Below, piece by piece: positions 34,504 to 42,034 of a stretch of 42,034 bases of DNA. The stretch's first letter is position 1. Every line of letters starts with the position of its first letter. This DNA is from Aliihoeflea aestuarii (GTDB lineage: Bacteria; Pseudomonadota; Alphaproteobacteria; Rhizobiales; Rhizobiaceae): contig NZ_JAAAMK010000017.1 of the NCBI RefSeq assembly GCF_024105665.1, positions 1 through 42,034 on the forward strand, given 5' to 3'. Under the pieces are notes generated by a model. That model ran no database searches, was not told the origin of the DNA, and saw nothing but the letters and a program-made list of their open reading frames with translations. Both the position numbers and the translations under genes were made by a program.

Positions 34504-35663
34504 GCAGAACGCAGATAGGCTCCGAAAGAAGTGGTTACGGGCGAGGCCTGATCCTTGGCCTGACAATGGCGGAGACGATGCTATTGCTCGTCTTCTGTCT
34601 CCTGCTCGCGGTAGGGGCCATCATCGGCAACAAGGATAAGGAAACCAAGGAGGCGATCGCTGCGCGGCAGGCCGCCGAAACGGCGCTCGCAGCGATCGAA
34701 AGCGAGAGAGCAGCGCTTGATGAGCAGATGAAAGAGATGCTGGCCTCGCGAAGTGGCGCAACTATCGACGAGGAGTGGCGTGAGCTTCGCGCAGCGCAGC
34801 AAGGTGTGAGGAAGATCGAGGAAGCAGGGCTAACGTTGGCAGAAGCGGTAGAAAGCGCCGCGTTGACGAAATCTGCTCGCGAGCATGGTCTCCAAGCAGA
34901 AACGATTGCAGATATGGTTCGTGCGGCAAAATCTGCCGCCGATCAGGGAATGACTTCTGCCGAAGTGCAGGAGATTACAGCCGCAGCGGAAGTTCTCAAA
35001 AAATTCGGCTACGACAAAGCCGCTACCGCGGCCGAATTGGCATCGATACTGGAAGCTGCGGGGCGAGCTGACGGACGTGACGATGGCCCGCACGATTGGC
35101 CGCCGATCATCAACCTAAGCGAAACCGACGGCCAGTCGTTTGCGAGCGGCAGTGCCGAGCTCACGGAGGGGTTCAAGACGCGCCTCCAGGAGGTCGCCCC
35201 GGTTATTGCAGAGCGTTTGCAGGAATTCGATGTCGACATCGTCGAAGTCATTGGCCACACAGACGAGCAAGCGATGTCCGGTACAGCTTCGAATATGGAC
35301 CGCAGCATGCGGGAAGTCCTGGAAGGTTCGCAGCCCGTGTCCGCGTTGAGACCGGTCGACAATGCAGGTCTCGGGCTCGCACGCGCGTTGTCGGTCGTGA
35401 CGTTTCTGAAGGGCCTTCCGGAGCTATCAGAGGCTACCCACGTCACGTTTATTCCGATGTCAGGTGGACAGCTAATCTTGCCCGGGGATACTGTGACTGA
35501 CGGGTCGAATTCCGGTGCCGCAGCCGAACGACGACGCATCGAAGTCAGGGTCCGGAAGCGGATCAACAATGCGCCTGAGCAGCTCGACACTTCGATCTCC
35601 GAAGAGGCGAGGTTACCGTTCTTCGACGGCGTGGCGCGAGTTCTGACTACCCTTCCTAATTAA
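34500..35663 (+). CDS. MotB/ExbD-like protein with OmpA peptidoglycan-binding domain (ZorB-like)
   Basis: The product is 387 residues. One N-terminal membrane helix (LTMAETMLLLVFCLLLAVGA) carries a Glu at residue 25 where ExbD, MotB and ZorB have the proton-carrying Asp. An Ala/Glu-rich coiled coil follows to ~200. The OmpA domain shows SFASGSAELTEGFKTRL, EVIGHTDEQ (~253), LGLARALSVVTFL and ERRRIEVRV (~343). It should anchor an ion-driven stator to the cell wall. The ATG overlaps the preceding stop (ATGA). Confidence 0.75.
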   Translation: MSRTQIGSERSGYGRGLILGLTMAETMLLLVFCLLLAVGAIIGNKDKETKEAIAARQAAETALAAIESERAALDEQMKEMLASRSGATIDEEWRELRAAQQGVRKIEEAGLTLAEAVESAALTKSAREHGLQAETIADMVRAAKSAADQGMTSAEVQEITAAAEVLKKFGYDKAATAAELASILEAAGRADGRDDGPHDWPPIINLSETDGQSFASGSAELTEGFKTRLQEVAPVIAERLQEFDVDIVEVIGHTDEQAMSGTASNMDRSMREVLEGSQPVSALRPVDNAGLGLARALSVVTFLKGLPELSEATHVTFIPMSGGQLILPGDTVTDGSNSGAAAERRRIEVRVRKRINNAPEQLDTSISEEARLPFFDGVARVLTTLPN

Positions 35664-35748
35664 TACTCGATCATCGAAGCCCTCGCCCCACGCACACAGT
35701 TCTTCTGACCGGTTTTGATCACTCATCGCTGAAGAGTTAATAAAGCCT

Positions 35749-35766
35749 TCGTGGGGCCTCCACGAA
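35749..35766 (+). terminator. weak hairpin after the ZorAB-like operon
   Basis: TTCGTG pairs with CACGAA around six bases and is followed by ATTT. It lies 85 bases after the last stop. The T-run is poor, so termination here would be partial. Confidence 0.3.
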
Positions 35767-35875
35767 ATTTCCAGGGATTGCGCAGTTCCCAGCGTCACAT
35801 TTAAGACTTCTGGGCTAGCCGCAGAATCTCTCATTTAACATTGCCAAAATGACGCCTAAGCTATAGTGCCGGGGA

Positions 35876-36316
35876 ATGGCGTTAAAGGCTGGAATTTTCC
35901 CTCAGGCGGGGCAAGTGTTAATATGCAATTTTGGACCAGACCCCGACAAAATCGCGGAGCCTGGGATCATGACTGGTCCGCTTGGTGTAAAGCCTGAGAT
36001 GTACAAGGAGCGTCACTGTGTAGTGCTGAGTGCCGGTCGAGGGCTGACTACAATCGTGCCGTTTTCAACGGTCGCTCCAAGGACACCGCAAAAGTATCAC
36101 TTTTGCATTCCTCCGGGTTCGTACGGATTTTTTGATCCGCATGAGGAAAATTGGCTCAAGGCCGACATGCTGGAGACCGTTAGCAACGAACGTCTCGATC
36201 AGCCTTTTTTTGCTGGAAAGAGGTCGAATGTGAAACTCTCAAAGGATCATTCTTTGGAGGTTCGGAGAGCTGTTCTGCATTGGTTAGGCTTCAGCCGCTT
36301 GACAGAGCATCTGTGA
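35876..36316 (+). CDS. MazF/PemK-like endoribonuclease toxin
   Basis: The product is about 146 residues. The opening AGQVLICNFGPDPD, then GPLGVKPEMYKERHCVVLSA and TTIVPFSTVAP, is the PemK/MazF barrel seen in single-chain toxins, with Arg in the KERH segment. Such toxins cleave mRNA at short sites. There is no antitoxin gene upstream or downstream. It may be a solitary toxin, or the effector of the membrane operon 212 bases upstream; the second is inference. The Shine-Dalgarno is weak. Confidence 0.68.
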   Translation: MALKAGIFPQAGQVLICNFGPDPDKIAEPGIMTGPLGVKPEMYKERHCVVLSAGRGLTTIVPFSTVAPRTPQKYHFCIPPGSYGFFDPHEENWLKADMLETVSNERLDQPFFAGKRSNVKLSKDHSLEVRRAVLHWLGFSRLTEHL

Positions 36317-36368
36317 GCCGCCATATTTCGCATGTCAGCCGTATCCATTCGGCAAGCTAGATCGTCAG

Positions 36369-36407
36369 AGCCCTGCAGGTCCAAGCCTGTGGGGCTCAAG
36401 TCGTTTT
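36369..36407 (+). terminator. probable terminator after the MazF-like gene
   Basis: AGCCCTGCAGG pairs with CCTGTGGGGCT (11 pairs, two of them wobbles) around six bases, followed by CAAGTCGTTTT. It lies 53 bases after the toxin stop. Confidence 0.5.
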
Positions 36408-36590
36408 AGCATAGTTTTTCTGTCTTACCGAGGATTTCAAATGCGCTGCTAGGTCTCAGGCGCATGAGGGGCGTCACCTGCAGCCACAGCTCGCGAAGTT
36501 GGCGTCCAATTTAGGCAGACCGTGACCTGCCACTGAACTTTCATCCAGCGGCGATTAGAGCCTCGGCTGTTTTGCTCCGATCCCATTCTT

Positions 36591-36960
36591 TGGACCGCCG
36601 GATGCTGGAGTTTCCGGCATGTTGTCACGTTGGCGGGCTGGCAGCGCCATCGTGATTTAGCAACGAGATCGGGACGTTGTGCCCGATCGCCCCATGCGGA
36701 CGAACCTCGTTGTAGTATCTGCGCCAATCCTCCATCTTTTCGGCCGCATCGCGTCAGGAACCAGTGCGCGTTCAGGCATTCTGCCCTGAAGCGACCGTTG
36801 AAAGCTTCGATGTAGGCGTTGTGTGTTGGCTTTCCCGGCCGCGAGAAGTCGAGCGTGACGCCCTTCGTGTAGGCCCACAGGTCAAGGTCTCGGGAGATGA
36901 ACTCGGACCCCTGCCACGCTCGTCGACGCCGAAACCTGCAGGCGGAGGGCTGGGCCATGG
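36591..36960 (-). mobile_element. IS3-family (IS407-like) transposase remnant, truncated and frameshifted
   Basis: The minus strand encodes the end of an IS3-type OrfB: GSEFISRDLDLWAYTKGVTL, FSRPGKPTHNAYIEAFNGRF and RAECLNAHWFLT. After a frameshift near 36750 it continues with EKMEDWRRYYNEVRPHGAIG and GAASPPT to a TGA at 36625-36627. A TGGACC terminal-repeat-like start lies at 36591. The 5' two thirds of the element are missing, so it is dead. Confidence 0.75.
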
Positions 36961-37180
36961 CGAAGCCCAGGGAGTCTCAGGAACAGCATTTCCTGATGTC
37001 GCTGCAGTGCCGCACGTGGACGTGCTGACCAGCACGATGCTACGCGAGGATACCTCCTATAATCTGTTCAGGAAGCTGCGCTGGCCTGAGACTGACCAGG
37101 GCCAGACTTCGACCCTCCCCCACTTGGCGACCACGGCACCGCCACAGCTCAGGCAGGTTCCCTTGAGCTTTGGTTGAGCC
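36957..37180 (+). mobile_element. IS1595-family transposase N-terminal remnant
   Basis: An ATG reads MAKPRESQEQHFLMSLQCRT, then a shift leads into LREDTSYNLFRKLRWPETD, followed by a garbled counterpart of the CPHCGG zinc-finger motif that opens IS1595 transposases. Several indels break it, and it ends without the catalytic core. It abuts the IS3 remnant, so one probably inserted into or deleted part of the other. Confidence 0.45.
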
Positions 37181-37364
37181 TCTGTTCGCTCTCTATTCAC
37201 AACCGCCAATTTCACGTTTTGCCCCGTCTTTTGATGTGGAGAGATTGCCGGTCTCGTCCTCGAACCCTCTCCCCCTACAGTTGAGGATATGCTATGGCAC
37301 AGCCTAAGAGATAGTCAGTAATCGATATTAAGTCTTGATACGATCGGGCGGGGGCCAAAACAAG

Positions 37365-39707
37365 ATGCATCTTCACTCTCTCTCATTCATGAATTTTCGT
37401 AGATTGAAGAATGCGCGCGTCGAGTTCTCGAACGACCTGACCATATTTGTTGGGGCCAACAACAGTGGAAAAACATCTGCAACTCACGCTATTGATCTGT
37501 TTCTATCCGGCTCGAAGGACAAATTTACTGTCAATGATTTTAGCGCGGATTGCTGGCCGGACTTTGAAAATTTTCCGGCGGACGATTCGGTTGAGCAAGC
37601 CTTCGAATTCCCGGCTATAACTCTTGATGTGTGGATCAGCGTTGATCCTGACAATCTCTACCGGGTCGTGGATCTCCTGCCCCGAGCCGCATGGGAAGGG
37701 GCACTCGTCGGTGTCCGGATTGAGTTTGCCGTGAAGGACGCCGCTCAAACGCTGGCCAGCTACCGAAGGATGGCGACCGAGGCCGCGAAGTTCGCCCAGA
37801 ATAAGGCTGAGCACGGCGCAGACTATAAGCCTTGGCCCCGCAACATGCGCGACTATCTCGCGCGCCAGCTGAAAAATGAATACGGCCTGCGCTATTTCAT
37901 ACTCGACGAGGCGTCGCTCGACCCCGCCAACGCTGGTAAGACGTACGCGCCGAAAGAGATCCTGGGAGACACCGAGCGAACGGGACACTCAATCATCAAT
38001 TCGCTGATCAAGGTGGACTTCCTGAGCGCTCAACGACATCTTGGTGATGGTAACGCACAAGCTCGAACAGAGGATTTGTCCAAACGGCTCAGCCGTTTCT
38101 ACACGCGCAACCAGAGCAAGCGCGAGGACGACCATAACGCTTTGCGCGCGTTGGCGCTCTCTGAAGATCAACTGACGAAGCATTTTTCGGACGTGTTCAA
38201 GGACACATTCAAATCGCTACGCAAGCTCGGGTATCCCGGCCTTTCCCACCCTTCACTGGAGATCCGCGCCGCTCTACGGCTGGAGCGGCTGATGGGCGAT
38301 CAGCAGGCCAAGGTGCACTACCTGCTTGAAGAGGCGGCGGATGGCGCAGAAGCCCTGTCTCTCCCCGACAGCTACAACGGGTTGGGTTTCAAAAACCTAA
38401 TCTACATGGGCGTCGAGCTGCTGGACCTCCACGCTGCGTGGTCGCTCACGGAAGAAGGCGAGGAAGAAAAGCGCCAGCCAATCCACCTGATGTTTATCGA
38501 GGAGCCGGAGGCGCATATGCACGCGCAACTCCAGCAGGCCTTCGTTCGCAAGCTCACCGAACTCATCCCACCTGCAGGGGCAGACGGTCACGTCACGCAG
38601 TTCGTCATCACGACGCATTCCCCGCACATCCTGTACGAGCGGGGCTTCAAACCGATCCGCTACTTCCGCCGATCGGCCGAAATCGGCTCCAAGCAAAGCT
38701 CCTCCGTTTTCAACCTCTCTGCCTTCTACGCGAGCAACAAGGACGACCGGGACTTTCTCCAGCGATACATGAAGCTAACGCATTGTGACCTCTTCTTCGC
38801 TGACGGCGCAATCCTTGTTGAAGGCAACGTCGAGCGCCTCGTACTTCCGTTGATGATCGGTCACGGTGCTGAGAAGCTGAACGCGGCTTATCTCAGCATT
38901 CTTGAGGTTGGTGGCGCTTTCGCCTTTCGTTTCCAGAAACTGATTGAGTTCCTCGGCTTGCCGACCCTGATCGTGACTGATCTCGACAGCGTGTACCCGC
39001 CCAAGCCTAAGAAGGTTGCTGAGGCTGTTCCGGAGGCCGACTGGGACGCCGCTGCCCAAGGTAACAACGCCGCTGGTGAAGACGAAGACGAGGAAGATGA
39101 TCTCGACGATGAGGCTGCGACTGAAGGGGATGAGCCGAAGCCAAGCTCAAAATGCCCTGCCGGAACGCCTGGAGCTGTGACGGCAAACCAGACCCTGCGC
39201 CAGTGGCTCCCCGGCAAGATACTTATTGAAGACCTTCTGGCCGCGATGCCTGAAAGCAAGCTGCAAGCGCCGCAGGATGGCTCCGGTGCGCATGTGATGG
39301 TGACGTATCAGTGCCCCGTGACCGTGACGTGGGGAGCGGAGACGGCCGAGCTGAAGAGCCGAACCTTCGAAGAAGCCTTTGCCTACGAAAATCTTGAGTG
39401 GTGCCAGAAGAAGGAGCACCACGATCTGAAGCTGAGATGGAGCAAGGCGGGAACGATGCCGCTTGCCGACTTGGCTTCCAGGATCCATACGCGCGTCAAA
39501 GGCCAGCATTTTAAGAAAACCAACTTCGCCTTGGGCCTGTTGGCTAGCAGCGACGCGACTTGGGTCGTCCCTACTTACATCCAGCAGGGCTTGGACTGGC
39601 TGGCACAACACGTCGCAGTCGTAGAAGAGGAGACGGACGACACGGCTGCAATCGCCGGTACCGACGCCGCTCCTGCCCAACCTCAAGACCTTCAGGCGGC
39701 TCAATGA
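37365..39707 (+). CDS. gajA: OLD-family ATPase/TOPRIM nuclease (GajA-like, class 2)
   Basis: The product is 780 residues. An ABC-type ATPase starts at once: Walker A GANNSGKT at 30-37, Walker B LMFIEEPEAHMHAQL at ~377 and the His-switch VITTHSPHIL at ~414. A TOPRIM domain follows with DGAILVEGNVERLVLPLM (~478) and the Asp motif VTDLDSV (~537). Right after this comes a very acidic, probably disordered insert (GEDEDEEDDLDDEAATEGDE), which I do not recall from GajA. The protein pairs with a UvrD-like helicase by a four-base overlap, which defines class 2 OLD/Gabija. It should nick or cut DNA when nucleotide levels fall during phage infection. Confidence 0.85.
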   Translation: MHLHSLSFMNFRRLKNARVEFSNDLTIFVGANNSGKTSATHAIDLFLSGSKDKFTVNDFSADCWPDFENFPADDSVEQAFEFPAITLDVWISVDPDNLYRVVDLLPRAAWEGALVGVRIEFAVKDAAQTLASYRRMATEAAKFAQNKAEHGADYKPWPRNMRDYLARQLKNEYGLRYFILDEASLDPANAGKTYAPKEILGDTERTGHSIINSLIKVDFLSAQRHLGDGNAQARTEDLSKRLSRFYTRNQSKREDDHNALRALALSEDQLTKHFSDVFKDTFKSLRKLGYPGLSHPSLEIRAALRLERLMGDQQAKVHYLLEEAADGAEALSLPDSYNGLGFKNLIYMGVELLDLHAAWSLTEEGEEEKRQPIHLMFIEEPEAHMHAQLQQAFVRKLTELIPPAGADGHVTQFVITTHSPHILYERGFKPIRYFRRSAEIGSKQSSSVFNLSAFYASNKDDRDFLQRYMKLTHCDLFFADGAILVEGNVERLVLPLMIGHGAEKLNAAYLSILEVGGAFAFRFQKLIEFLGLPTLIVTDLDSVYPPKPKKVAEAVPEADWDAAAQGNNAAGEDEDEEDDLDDEAATEGDEPKPSSKCPAGTPGAVTANQTLRQWLPGKILIEDLLAAMPESKLQAPQDGSGAHVMVTYQCPVTVTWGAETAELKSRTFEEAFAYENLEWCQKKEHHDLKLRWSKAGTMPLADLASRIHTRVKGQHFKKTNFALGLLASSDATWVVPTYIQQGLDWLAQHVAVVEEETDDTAAIAGTDAAPAQPQDLQAAQ

Positions 39708-41593
39708 CCAGCCGCGCAGGAAAGCCTGATACGCCAGCTGATATCGAACTGAGAACCTTGCTAGATGATGATGCGTCAACCGGGTTCGTGATGGTCTCAG
39801 GTGCAGGGTCAGGAAAGACGACATCGATCGTCAAAGCGCTCGATCATCTTCTCAAAACGCGAGGCCGCGCTCTGCGAGCGCAGTCCAAAAAGATCGCCTG
39901 CATTACTTACACAGAAGTCGCGGTCGGCGAGATTTGGGGTGATGTCGGCAACAACCCGTTATTCCAAGTGTCCACGATTCACAGCTTCCTCTGGGCGGCC
40001 GTGAAGCCATTTCAGAGCGACATCGCAAGCTGGGTTGGACGTCGGCTCGACAAGAAAATCACAGACACTGAAACTGAGATTGCAGGCTTCACGAACAGGA
40101 CGCGGGCGTTGACGCGCGAACGTAAACACGCCGACCTGGAGCGATATCGAGCCCAAAAGCTGACGATCGGAGATGTGAAGCGCTTCACCTATGGCGTCGG
40201 AAGCGACTACCCGAAGGGAATTCTGGGGCACGACGACGTTATCAAGCTTTCGACCGAGCTAGTCCAACACCTGCCGGTTATCGCCAAGGTTGTTGGGCAG
40301 AAGTACCCGTTCATCTTTGTCGATGAGAGTCAGGACACCGATCCGGGTGTCGTTGCGGCACTTAAGTCGATCTCAGCCTTGCTTGGTAATAAGTTCTGCC
40401 TCGGTTTCATTGGCGACCCGATGCAAAAAATCTACACGTCCGGGGCAGGCGTCATAGCGCCTCTCGAAGGTTGGAAGCCTATCGAGAAGCCTGAAAATTT
40501 TCGCTGCCCCGTCGCTGTCCTCAATGTGATCAATCAGATCCGCGCGGGCGATGACGGTCTTGTTCAGACCGGCGGCAAAACAAAAGAGGTCGGAGGTGCA
40601 CGCGTACCGGTCCAGGGCTCTGCGAAGCTGCTCGTGGTGTCCAAGGCCGACCGTACCCAGAGCCTTGCCGAAGCGCGACAGTGGCTAGCCCATCAGAACA
40701 ACGACGCCCTTTGGCTCAGCGATGAAGCTGACGCTGACGTGAAGGTCTTGGTAATTGCCCACCGGATGGCGGCCAACCGCCTTGGCTTCGGCACCCTTTA
40801 TGAAGCCTTTCACGACAGAACCTCTGACGGTCTCAAAGCCGGCTTCGATGACGGCACACATTGGTCCGTCATTCCATTTTTGAAGCTGCTGGCTCCTTTG
40901 ATGCTGGCCCATGCCGATGACGATCAATTCGAAATTATGAGCCTTCTACGTCGCCATGCGCCTTTTTTGCAGCGCGAATACATGCAGGCGAACGCTATCC
41001 CCGGAATTCTAAAGGATATGGACACTCGGGTGAAGGCGCTCGCACAGATCTGCGGAGAGTCTTCAGCGTGTCCTGCATTTGCTGCGTTCGAGCACTTGCG
41101 GGACGGAGGCATGTTTAAGCTGGATGATCGCATCGTTGAGGCAATGGCCGAATACGATCCTGCGGCTCCATCTGCCGAGAGCGGCGACGATGCCGCTTTG
41201 GTGAAGCTTCTTCACACGCCGATCCGGCAACTATGGGGCTATCGTCGCTACATCGAGGAGCAGTCGCCGTTCGAGACGCATCAGGGCGTAAAGGGCGCGG
41301 AGTTCAGCCGAGTTCTCGCGATCTTAGATGACGAAGAAGGTCGGCATAATCAGTTCAACTACGGGAAGTATTTCGGCATAACACCTCTATCCGACACGGA
41401 CGAACAAAACATTCGGGACGGCAAGGAAACGACGATTATGCGCACCCGTCGCCTTCTGTATGTCTGCTGTTCCAGAGCCGGCGAGGATTTGGGTGTCGTG
41501 TTTTTTGCAGATGACCCTGCACAGGCTCATGCCGCTATTGTCGCGTCGCGTCTCTTCCCCGCTGAGGACGTGATTAATCTCGCCTCATCCTAG
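39704..41593 (+). CDS. gajB: UvrD/PcrA-like helicase of the Gabija-like pair (GajB-like)
   Basis: The product is about 629 residues, taking the ATG that overlaps the gajA stop. Superfamily 1A motifs are present in order: motif I SGAGSGKTT (33-40), motif Ia CITYTEVAV, motif II FIFVDESQDTDP (~205), motif III GFIGDPMQKIY, motif IV-like ENFRCP and motif VI RRLLYVCCSRAG (~582). In Gabija GajB senses DNA ends and activates GajA. The two genes form a complete operon; no third gene is seen before the repeats at the right edge. Confidence 0.85.
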   Translation: MTSRAGKPDTPADIELRTLLDDDASTGFVMVSGAGSGKTTSIVKALDHLLKTRGRALRAQSKKIACITYTEVAVGEIWGDVGNNPLFQVSTIHSFLWAAVKPFQSDIASWVGRRLDKKITDTETEIAGFTNRTRALTRERKHADLERYRAQKLTIGDVKRFTYGVGSDYPKGILGHDDVIKLSTELVQHLPVIAKVVGQKYPFIFVDESQDTDPGVVAALKSISALLGNKFCLGFIGDPMQKIYTSGAGVIAPLEGWKPIEKPENFRCPVAVLNVINQIRAGDDGLVQTGGKTKEVGGARVPVQGSAKLLVVSKADRTQSLAEARQWLAHQNNDALWLSDEADADVKVLVIAHRMAANRLGFGTLYEAFHDRTSDGLKAGFDDGTHWSVIPFLKLLAPLMLAHADDDQFEIMSLLRRHAPFLQREYMQANAIPGILKDMDTRVKALAQICGESSACPAFAAFEHLRDGGMFKLDDRIVEAMAEYDPAAPSAESGDDAALVKLLHTPIRQLWGYRRYIEEQSPFETHQGVKGAEFSRVLAILDDEEGRHNQFNYGKYFGITPLSDTDEQNIRDGKETTIMRTRRLLYVCCSRAGEDLGVVFFADDPAQAHAAIVASRLFPAEDVINLASS

Positions 41594-41829
41594 TCCTTTA
41601 TAGGCTGTTCTACAGAAGGGCTATCGACCTTAGGCGTCCGGGAGTTCGTTCAGCGGCTCTTTCGGTGAGATGCCGAATGATGCCGAATGGCAGTCGTTCG
41701 GAGCTTAGAGCCGCCAAGGACAAAAGCCAGGTCTCCGGTCAACTTCCGATCGAATTGAAATGCAAAAAGCTGCTGCGACCAATCGGGGGCCAGCCTCCTT
41801 AAGCCGCGCAGAGCGGGATTGAAGGGCTA
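41594..41829. other. 236-base stretch after the Gabija-like pair
   Basis: It contains a tandem GATGCCGAAT GATGCCGAAT (about 41668-41687) and no recognisable gene. It may be the junction between the defence cargo and the insertion-sequence ends that follow. Confidence 0.35.
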
Positions 41830-41871
41830 TTTGAGTGCAAACTATGCGCGTTTGAGTGCGAACTATGCGAC
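41830..41871. repeat. two tandem 21-base repeats, IS21-type end
   Basis: The unit TTTGAGTGCAAACTATGCGCG is followed directly by a copy that differs at three positions (TTTGAGTGCGAACTATGCGAC). Multiple short repeats at an end are typical of IS21-family elements. No istA/istB gene is present in the window, so this is an orphan end. The family call is inference. Confidence 0.5.
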
Positions 41872-41880
41872 TGGCGACAT

Positions 41881-41956
41881 GTTACCCATGTCTCCGGGTC
41901 CTACAATAGAACGACCCGAGACATAGGTGACGTTTTGTACCGGACACATGGGTAAC
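41881..41956. repeat. IS481-type terminal repeats, including two facing copies
   Basis: GTTACCCATGTCTCCGGGTC (41881-41900) is a near-perfect inverted copy of GACCCGAGACATAGGTGAC (41913-41931). A further inner copy TACCGGACACATGGGTAAC lies at 41938-41956. The first copy points the other way and may be the leftover end of another element of the same family; the other two belong to the element that starts at 41984. Confidence 0.6.
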
Positions 41957-41983
41957 ACTTTTCGGCTTTGCCGGGAGGTGTTG

Positions 41984-42034
41984 ATGCCGTGGATGGAGTG
42001 TTCGGTGATGGAAGAACGTCTACGCTTCGTGGCC
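41984..42034 (+). CDS. IS481-family transposase, N-terminal fragment (runs off right edge)
   Basis: The ATG has GGAGG five bases upstream and opens MPWMECSVMEERLRFVA, the usual start of IS481-group transposases in Alphaproteobacteria, just before the helix-turn-helix. Only 17 codons are visible. It has the same orientation as the transposase that ends at position 114. Confidence 0.7.
   Translation, partial: MPWMECSVMEERLRFVA

Noticed and set aside
36369-36407. tRNA-like attachment site
   Set aside because: The strong stem first suggested a tRNA fragment, but it lacks T-loop and anticodon features and is better explained as a terminator.
1-42034. CRISPR arrays, tRNA or rRNA genes
   Set aside because: No regularly spaced repeats and no cloverleaf or rRNA-like sequence were seen on reading both strands; a tRNAscan-SE and CRISPR finder run would settle this.

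Overview
The window looks like an accessory region from a GC-rich alphaproteobacterium, most likely a sphingomonad (Novosphingobium/Sphingobium-like). The evidence is a GTTC-N7-GTTC LexA box, a LuxR/LuxI pair, a MucR/Ros homologue, the SRAP-umuD-umuC arrangement and overall codon use. Both ends lie inside IS481-family transposases in the same orientation. The 42 kb is therefore either a block held between two directly repeated insertion sequences or an assembly contig that broke at a repeat.

Layout. Positions 0.3-6.1 kb (minus strand) hold a compact Tn7-like transposition module: TnsA-like endonuclease, TniA DDE transposase, TniB ATPase and TniQ, translationally coupled and closed by a clear terminator. 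Positions 6.3-10.7 kb hold small hypotheticals, an SH3-domain protein and a trypsin-like protease that both carry C-terminal frameshifts, and a PIN-domain toxin. Positions 11-14.4 kb (minus) hold a soluble FtsH-like AAA+/M41 protease, a TnsA-like protein, an XRE regulator and a hypothetical. Positions 14.7-18.6 kb hold a quorum-sensing locus: luxR, a lux-box palindrome, luxI, then three small genes (one VapB-like) and a DUF2235 hydrolase, all on the minus strand and close enough to form one operon. Positions 18.7-22.4 kb hold an SOS locus in which a LexA box separates umuD-umuC from a divergent four-gene SRAP operon. Positions 22.7-26.6 kb hold assorted accessory genes and degenerate palindromic repeats.

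Positions 26.9-41.6 kb look like a defence island on the plus strand. It starts with a 770-aa tyrosine recombinase, a MucR-like protein that has lost its zinc ligands, and a secreted nuclease. Next is an overlapping four-gene membrane operon (30.9-35.7 kb) that encodes an ExbB/MotA-like channel with a long coiled-coil tail, an ExbD/MotB-like OmpA protein whose membrane acid is Glu, a single-pass VWA-like protein and a four-TM coiled-coil protein. This resembles the ZorAB motor of Zorya but has none of the known Zorya effectors, and it is the best candidate for an undescribed system. A MazF/PemK-like toxin follows, then two degraded transposase remnants (IS3 and IS1595 families), then a Gabija-like pair (OLD/TOPRIM nuclease plus UvrD helicase). 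The right edge carries IS21-like tandem repeats and the start of the second IS481 copy.

All function calls are from reading sequence motifs. No database search was run.
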